This document shows positions 60,801 through 64,000 of a DNA stretch of 64,000 bases, in pieces. The notes under the pieces are model-generated. The model was given only the letters and a program-made list of their open reading frames with translations, did no database searches and was not told the origin of the DNA. The DNA is from Echinometra lucunter. Taxonomy: Eukaryota; Echinodermata; Echinoidea; Camarodonta; Echinometridae. Both the position numbers and the translations under genes were made by a program. Each line of letters starts with the position of its first letter. Position 1 is the first letter of the stretch. The stretch covers positions 32,655,828 through 32,719,827 of the forward strand of contig CM057157.1 in the NCBI GenBank assembly GCA_029962745.1, read 5' to 3'.

Positions 60801-63800
60801 TAGGGGTTTAGGAATTCACCAGTGCTGCCTACATGGATAGGGGTTTAGGAATTCACCATTACTGCCTACATGGATACAGGTTTAGGAATTCACCAGTGCT
60901 GCCTACATGGATAGGGGTTTAGGAATTCACCATTACTGCCTACATGGATACAGGTTTAGGAATTCACCAGTGCTGCCTACATGGATAGGGGTTTAGGAAT
61001 TCACCATTGCTGCCTACATGGATACAGGTTTAGGAATTCACCATTGCTGCCTACATGGATAGCGGTTTAGGAATTCACCATTGCTGCCTACATGGATACA
61101 GGTTTAGGAATTCACCATTGCTGCCTACATGGATAGGGGTTTAGGAATTCATCATTGCTTCCTACATGGATACAGGTTTAGGAATTCACCATTGCTGCCT
61201 ACATGGATAGGGGTTTAGGAATTCACCATTGCTGGCTAAATGGATACTGGTTTAGGAATTCACCATTGCTGCCAACATGGATAGGGGTTTCAAATATTAT
61301 TTAATTTCAAACTACAAGGCAATCTTACAGCGTTTCATTAATAGATAAATAACCTTTCATGTCTTCATACTCATACTACATTACCTACATGTATGTCAGT
61401 GTTATCATCATTGTCATTGTCATGGTCATCATTTTCTGACAGCTTTCCCAATTAATTCTAAATGTATTCTTTCTCATCTTCCTAAAGCACAGTGAGACCT
61501 TCCAAAGTCATAATGCACTATACAAGAACTGGTATATTGTTATTATTATTCTTCTTCTTATCACTGATTACTAAGTATTATCATTGCTGTTATTATTATC
61601 ATTATTACTTTTATTATCATCATCAACATTATCATCATTATTATGATTATTTTCATGATTATCAGTGGTCTGATATGTCTAGATTAGCTTTGTGACTGCT
61701 TGCTCCTGCTGACTTCTAGTCTCCAACCTTCTTTTTTTTTCATCCTCTTCTTTGCTGCATTTCTTTTAACCACATTTCACCACTTTCTTTATCCAGTTCC
61801 TTCTTCACATACTTTCTTTGTCTTCTGTCCATATTATTCCCCAACTCTGTTCCTTCTTGCCTTTTAGCTCTCCTTTATTGCATATTTCATAGTAACTCAT
61901 ACAAGCATAACTATGTGCCATGCTACTTCTTTGTTTACAAGATATCATCAGTATCATTTTATTATAAGTTATGCATTCTATGGCCTACTCACTATAATTT
62001 TTCCCCTTTATCTTTATTCCTTTACCCTCGTCTATAATACTTCTTACCCTCATTATGTCTCAGTTGCTTAATTACGTTTTATGCATTTTATGTATATATT
62101 TTAAGCTGTAAGTACTGTGTTTTGTAATCATGTTCTCCGTTTTATGGACAGTCCTGCATATTGTTCCCATAGAAACAAGTAACCTGGGCTTATTTTGTAT
62201 ATTTCCCTTGTTTTGATATAAATAAAGGTGATATTGAAAAAAAAAAGAAAAAGATGTGAAAGAAAAGACACTTACCACTACCATAGCAATAGGAAAGTTG
62301 GGTCTAAGTTGGTAGTCAGCCCAGAACTGAGTTGCTCCTACACTGTCCTTGTACATACCACGTCTGTTGATGAGCTTATTAACTGTCTTGTCTGCATCAG
62401 ATGCAATCCAGAAATGTTTCTCAAAGTTGGCCTGTAGCTTGTGATCCCATTCCCAATACGTCAATTTAGACTGTTTTCCTGATCATCCAATAAAAACAAA
62501 GTATTGTGATTTATTTGAGCTTGATGTATTTTGTTGTAATATTTAGACAACTAAACATTACAACAAAATATTTTGATGGGAGAAAATACAAGAGGAAAAG
62601 TAAATATCATTTGTAGGAAAACAATTCTCTCTCAAAACCCCCAAACCAATACCATTAAAACTGAACTGAACATTCTGAGTATTTTATTAAGGAGGTATTC
62701 CACATTCTATAGTATAATCAAAACCTATACCAATCCCATTCAAACTGAACTGAACATTCTGAGTATTCTGTTCAGGAGGTATTCCACATTCATAGTATAA
62801 TCAATATCATCATGGTCAAAATAATGGTTATAATGTTTATTGGAGCATATATTATAAACTATGCACATGTACCAGCAGTGTCAAAACTACAAAAATGATG
62901 AATGCGACTACATCTCCTGCATGCCTCAGTTAATTTCATTGCTTAAAATGTTCTTAAATTATGGTCATAACAAACAAGGCAAATGCCTAGCAATTTCTCC
63001 CTATGTATCACAAGATGAACAACACTATTAGAATTCCTTATCGGTGCACATACAAAATCTGTACGTAGATCAGTTAATACATTCAGCATACATGTAGGTT
63101 GTCTTGAGCTACATAATATGCAGCTATGCAGATTTATGCAAATTATGCAAATTATCCAAAGCTACCTTTCTGCAAACAAAGCTGGAAATGTTCATAGACC
63201 ACATAGGATCATGAAGCAACAACAAAAAACTTCAACGGAAAAAACTTTTATTGGTTACATTGTAGGGTAAATATAACTGTCTAGCCGACTATATGGTGAT
63301 ACATACTATTACCAACTTTAAAGTTTACACCTCAAATGATTCTTAACGAAAAAGTGGGATGGATGGATGGACGAACAACCCGAAAATATAATGCTTTTGG
63401 TGGGCGGAGGTTTAGAATTTTATTTAAATGCAGATCATCTTCTAGCAATTTTCATGTAACTGCTTTACCCTTTTCATCTGAGCATTTATATGTTCTTTTA
63501 CTTTATTTTGTTGTTTTCACACGTCGGATTAAAGTTTTCCAGAGCCAAATTGCTCAGTAACCTTAATGCATTTTTTCACTTCATAAATTCATCCTCATTT
63601 GAACCTACCTTCACAGTCATTCTATCATGCTAATTTCAACCTACTTTCTATACCAACAGTCATTCCATCATGCTAATTTCAACCTACCTTCTTTATCAAC
63701 AGTCATTCCATCATGCTCATTTGAACCTACCTTCTATATCAACAGTCATTCCATCATGCTCATTTGAACCTACCTTCTATATCAACAGTCATTCCATCAT

Positions 63801-64000
63801 GCTCATTTGAACCTACCTTCTATACGAACAGTCATTCCATCATGCTCATTTGAACCTACCTTCTATATCAACAGTCATTCCATCATGCTCATTTGAACCT
63901 ACCTTCTATATCAACAGTCATTCCATCATGCTCATTTGAACCTACCTTCTATATCAACAGTCATTCCATCATGCTCATTTGAACCTACCTTCTATACGAA
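53213..64000 (-). CDS. AGL: glycogen debranching enzyme, C-terminal exons (runs off right edge)
   Basis: Four complete exons, plus an exon end in the right-edge array, encode the last 222 or so residues of a bifunctional debranching enzyme (human AGL about 1530). Known role: 4-alpha-glucanotransferase and amylo-alpha-1,6-glucosidase, cytosolic glycogen breakdown; this part is the glucosidase domain. Order: [41 protein letters not shown] then [30 protein letters not shown] then [32 protein letters not shown] then [43 protein letters not shown] and [16 protein letters not shown]. These align without gaps of note to my memory of human AGL. The Glu of GLPELTN is probably a catalytic acid/base residue, by analogy with the yeast enzyme. 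Introns hold a large trinucleotide array, a LINE relic and satellites. Confidence 0.95.
53937..54091. repeat. foldback element beside AGL terminal exon
   Basis: ACAAATAATGCACAGAT pairs with ATCTGTGCATTATTTGT. Inside, GTTAGTGGTGATGCAG pairs with CTGCATCACCACTAAC and GGTATTTACAAT with ATTGTAAATACC. Stem-like over about 155 bases, in the last AGL intron. Confidence 0.8.
54613..56387. mobile_element. dispersed element with TTATGCCTCCGCC ends
   Basis: Left end TTTATGCCTCCGCC (about 54618) and right end GGCGGAGACATAA (to 56383) form an imperfect inverted repeat. The right part carries GACGGACGGACGG and four direct units (next entry). Related tails occur at 23890-23990, 46450-46518 and 63340-63415, so it is a repeat family. 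In an AGL intron. Confidence 0.55.
55700..56300. repeat. four ~150-bp units rich in TGACCTTTGACC
   Basis: Units begin near 55703, 55852, 55994 and 56147, each TTCATGTATA... then GACCTTTGACC, ATCAGATCATTGTCCCTCCC and GTCAAATGGTTCTTAAG. The core AGGTCAAAGGTCA (reverse complement) matches the DR1 nuclear-receptor half-site pair. Confidence 0.85.
56631..57428. mobile_element. piggyBac-like miniature element
   Basis: TTAA|CCCTATCTAGCCCG at the left and CGGGCTATATAGGG|TTAA at the right. TTAA target duplication and CCC ends match the piggyBac pattern. The interior has C- and G-runs and no gene. It ends 55 bases from the AGL penultimate exon. Confidence 0.8.
57483..57570 (-). CDS. AGL: AGL exon (second from end)
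   Basis: Acceptor TGTTTTTCAG, donor GGACCA|GTAAGT. Encodes [14 protein letters not shown] and [10 protein letters not shown] decayed copy of this exon lies just upstream in the transcript. Confidence 0.95.
57625..57710 (-). pseudogene. decayed duplicate of the AGL penultimate exon
   Basis: Minus strand from 57710: ...TTTTCAG|TGACCGGGTCTATATAGG, then GTGACAATGCCTGTAGTGGC and AGGTTGGAATTGTCAAG. It follows the real exon (TGACTGGGCATATGATGG, TATGACAATGCCTATGATGGC, AGGTTGGAACTATCATCAAG) base by base with substitutions and small indels, keeping the acceptor. In-frame stops show it no longer codes. Confidence 0.75.
57804..57831. repeat. poly(A) run
   Basis: About 28 A bases in an AGL intron. Confidence 0.9.
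58010..58815. repeat. CAT/CAC trinucleotide array, about 800 bp
   Basis: CATCATCAT at 58010-58090, an interruption, then mainly CACCACCAT permutations from 58230 to 58815, ending 13 bases from the AGL exon donor at 58828. Both strands hold artefactual open frames (poly-GGD or poly-VVM on the minus strand). Confidence 0.95.
58828..58925 (-). CDS. AGL: AGL exon (third from end)
   Basis: Acceptor CATTTTTACAG, donor CCCAG|GTAAGC. Encodes [20 protein letters not shown] and [12 protein letters not shown]. Ends in phase 2. Confidence 0.95.
59500..60507 (-). pseudogene. LINE reverse-transcriptase remnant (CR1/Jockey-like), 5'-truncated
   Basis: Minus strand starts abruptly at [20 protein letters not shown], continues [14 protein letters not shown] (the catalytic FADD is FADN), then [67 protein letters not shown] and ends [28 protein letters not shown]. 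Several frameshifts and stops. The order is that of a LINE ORF2 C-terminal half, so this is a dead 5'-truncated insertion in an AGL intron. It is in the same orientation as AGL. Confidence 0.87.
60594..60730. repeat. foldback element
   Basis: GTTGCATAAAAACTTGCTATAA pairs with TTATAACAAGTTTTATGCAA, and TTTGCCATCA with TGATGGCAAA. About 137 bases with a short loop around ACCATGGTAA. AGL intron. Confidence 0.8.
60774..61292. repeat. 37-bp satellite, about 14 copies, two alternating subtypes
   Basis: Unit TTTAGGAATTCACCATTGCT plus GCCTACATGGATA and a variable GGGG/ACAG word. Over most of the array the GGGG and ACAG subtypes alternate, giving a 74-bp higher-order period. AGL intron. Confidence 0.92.
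61532..61670. repeat. TTAT/ATC-rich microsatellite
   Basis: Imperfect TTATTATTATC words over about 140 bases in an AGL intron. Confidence 0.75.
62276..62478 (-). CDS. AGL: AGL exon (fourth from end)
   Basis: Acceptor TTGGATGATCAG, donor GTAGTG|GTAAGT. Starts in phase 1 with GA AAA CAG, which fits the exon end ...GAA G in the right-edge array. An alternative acceptor 8 bases on (AAAACAG) is in phase 0 but has a poorer pyrimidine tract. Confidence 0.9.
62479..63589. other. AGL intron with a local duplication
   Basis: AACTGAACTGAACATTCTGA plus flanking sequence is duplicated in tandem at 62659-62715 and 62737-62795. A dispersed-repeat tail (GGATGGATGGACGAACAACC) lies at 63355-63410. No exon seen. 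Confidence 0.5.
63590..64000 (-). repeat. 43-bp tandem array repeating an AGL exon end and its splice donor
   Basis: About ten units, the right seven nearly identical, period exactly 43 (for example donors at 63730 and 63773). On the minus strand each unit reads GAGCATGATGGAATGACTG, TTGATATAGAAG|GTAGGTTC, AAAT. The first 31 bases encode [10 protein letters not shown]+G, which joins in phase to GKQSKLTY of the next AGL exon and matches the corresponding human residues EVTVKRHGK in position. The array continues past the window. Confidence 0.85.

Noticed and set aside
63590..64000. CRISPR-like array of regular repeats
   Set aside because: Units are contiguous 43-bp direct repeats with no unique spacers, in an animal genome; the same applies to the 37-, 42- and 81-bp arrays.

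Overview
The window looks like nuclear DNA of an animal. It has spliced genes with GT-AG introns, a low GC content, many TACATGTA-type words, decayed LINE and hAT elements, miniature inverted-repeat elements and long simple repeats. The gene set and repeat families suggest a marine invertebrate. An echinoderm such as a sea urchin seems most likely, but the sequence alone does not settle the species. One 500-base assembly gap lies at 3288-3787.

Four protein-coding genes can be supported by splicing-consistent exons. (1) The 3' part of an oligoribonuclease gene (REXO2-like, + strand, 4335-5626). Its penultimate visible exon carries about 14 single-base insertions and one deletion, which look like sequence errors beside the gap. 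(2) A complete F-box/leucine-rich-repeat gene, SKP2 (- strand, CDS 35045 down to 19527, nine coding exons, probable 5' UTR exon and promoter near 40.5-40.66 kb). It has a one-base frameshift in the F-box exon. (3) A complete three-exon NADAR-family gene (+ strand, 41110-44954, 185 residues), head to head with SKP2. (4) The last exons of the glycogen debranching enzyme gene AGL (- strand, 64000 down to 53213).

Layout: 1-1270 broken hAT transposase; 1.3-3.3 kb intergenic, then gap; 4.3-5.6 kb REXO2; 5.6-19.5 kb intergenic with an 81-bp minisatellite, a 2.7-kb foldback structure and a piggyBac-like miniature element; 19.5-40.6 kb SKP2, whose introns hold a hAT element with its zinc-finger exon, a 1-kb foldback with a nested pogo-like element, a LINE fragment and several miniature elements; 40.6-41.1 kb putative two-way promoter with CRE, CCAAT and E2F words; 41.1-45 kb NADAR gene, with a RecQ-like helicase relic in its first intron; 45-53.2 kb AT-rich, no gene seen; 53.2-64 kb AGL, with an 800-bp CAC/CAT array, a LINE relic, a 37-bp satellite and, at the right edge, a 43-bp tandem array in which every unit repeats an AGL exon end plus its splice donor.

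The genes are unrelated housekeeping or regulatory genes (RNA turnover, SCF ubiquitin ligase, ADP-ribose/nucleotide chemistry, glycogen breakdown). There is no operon. The most unusual signals are the repeated AGL splice donor, the insertion-riddled REXO2 exon, the NADAR gene paired with SKP2, a decayed second copy of an AGL exon, and long hairpins able to fold into double-stranded RNA.
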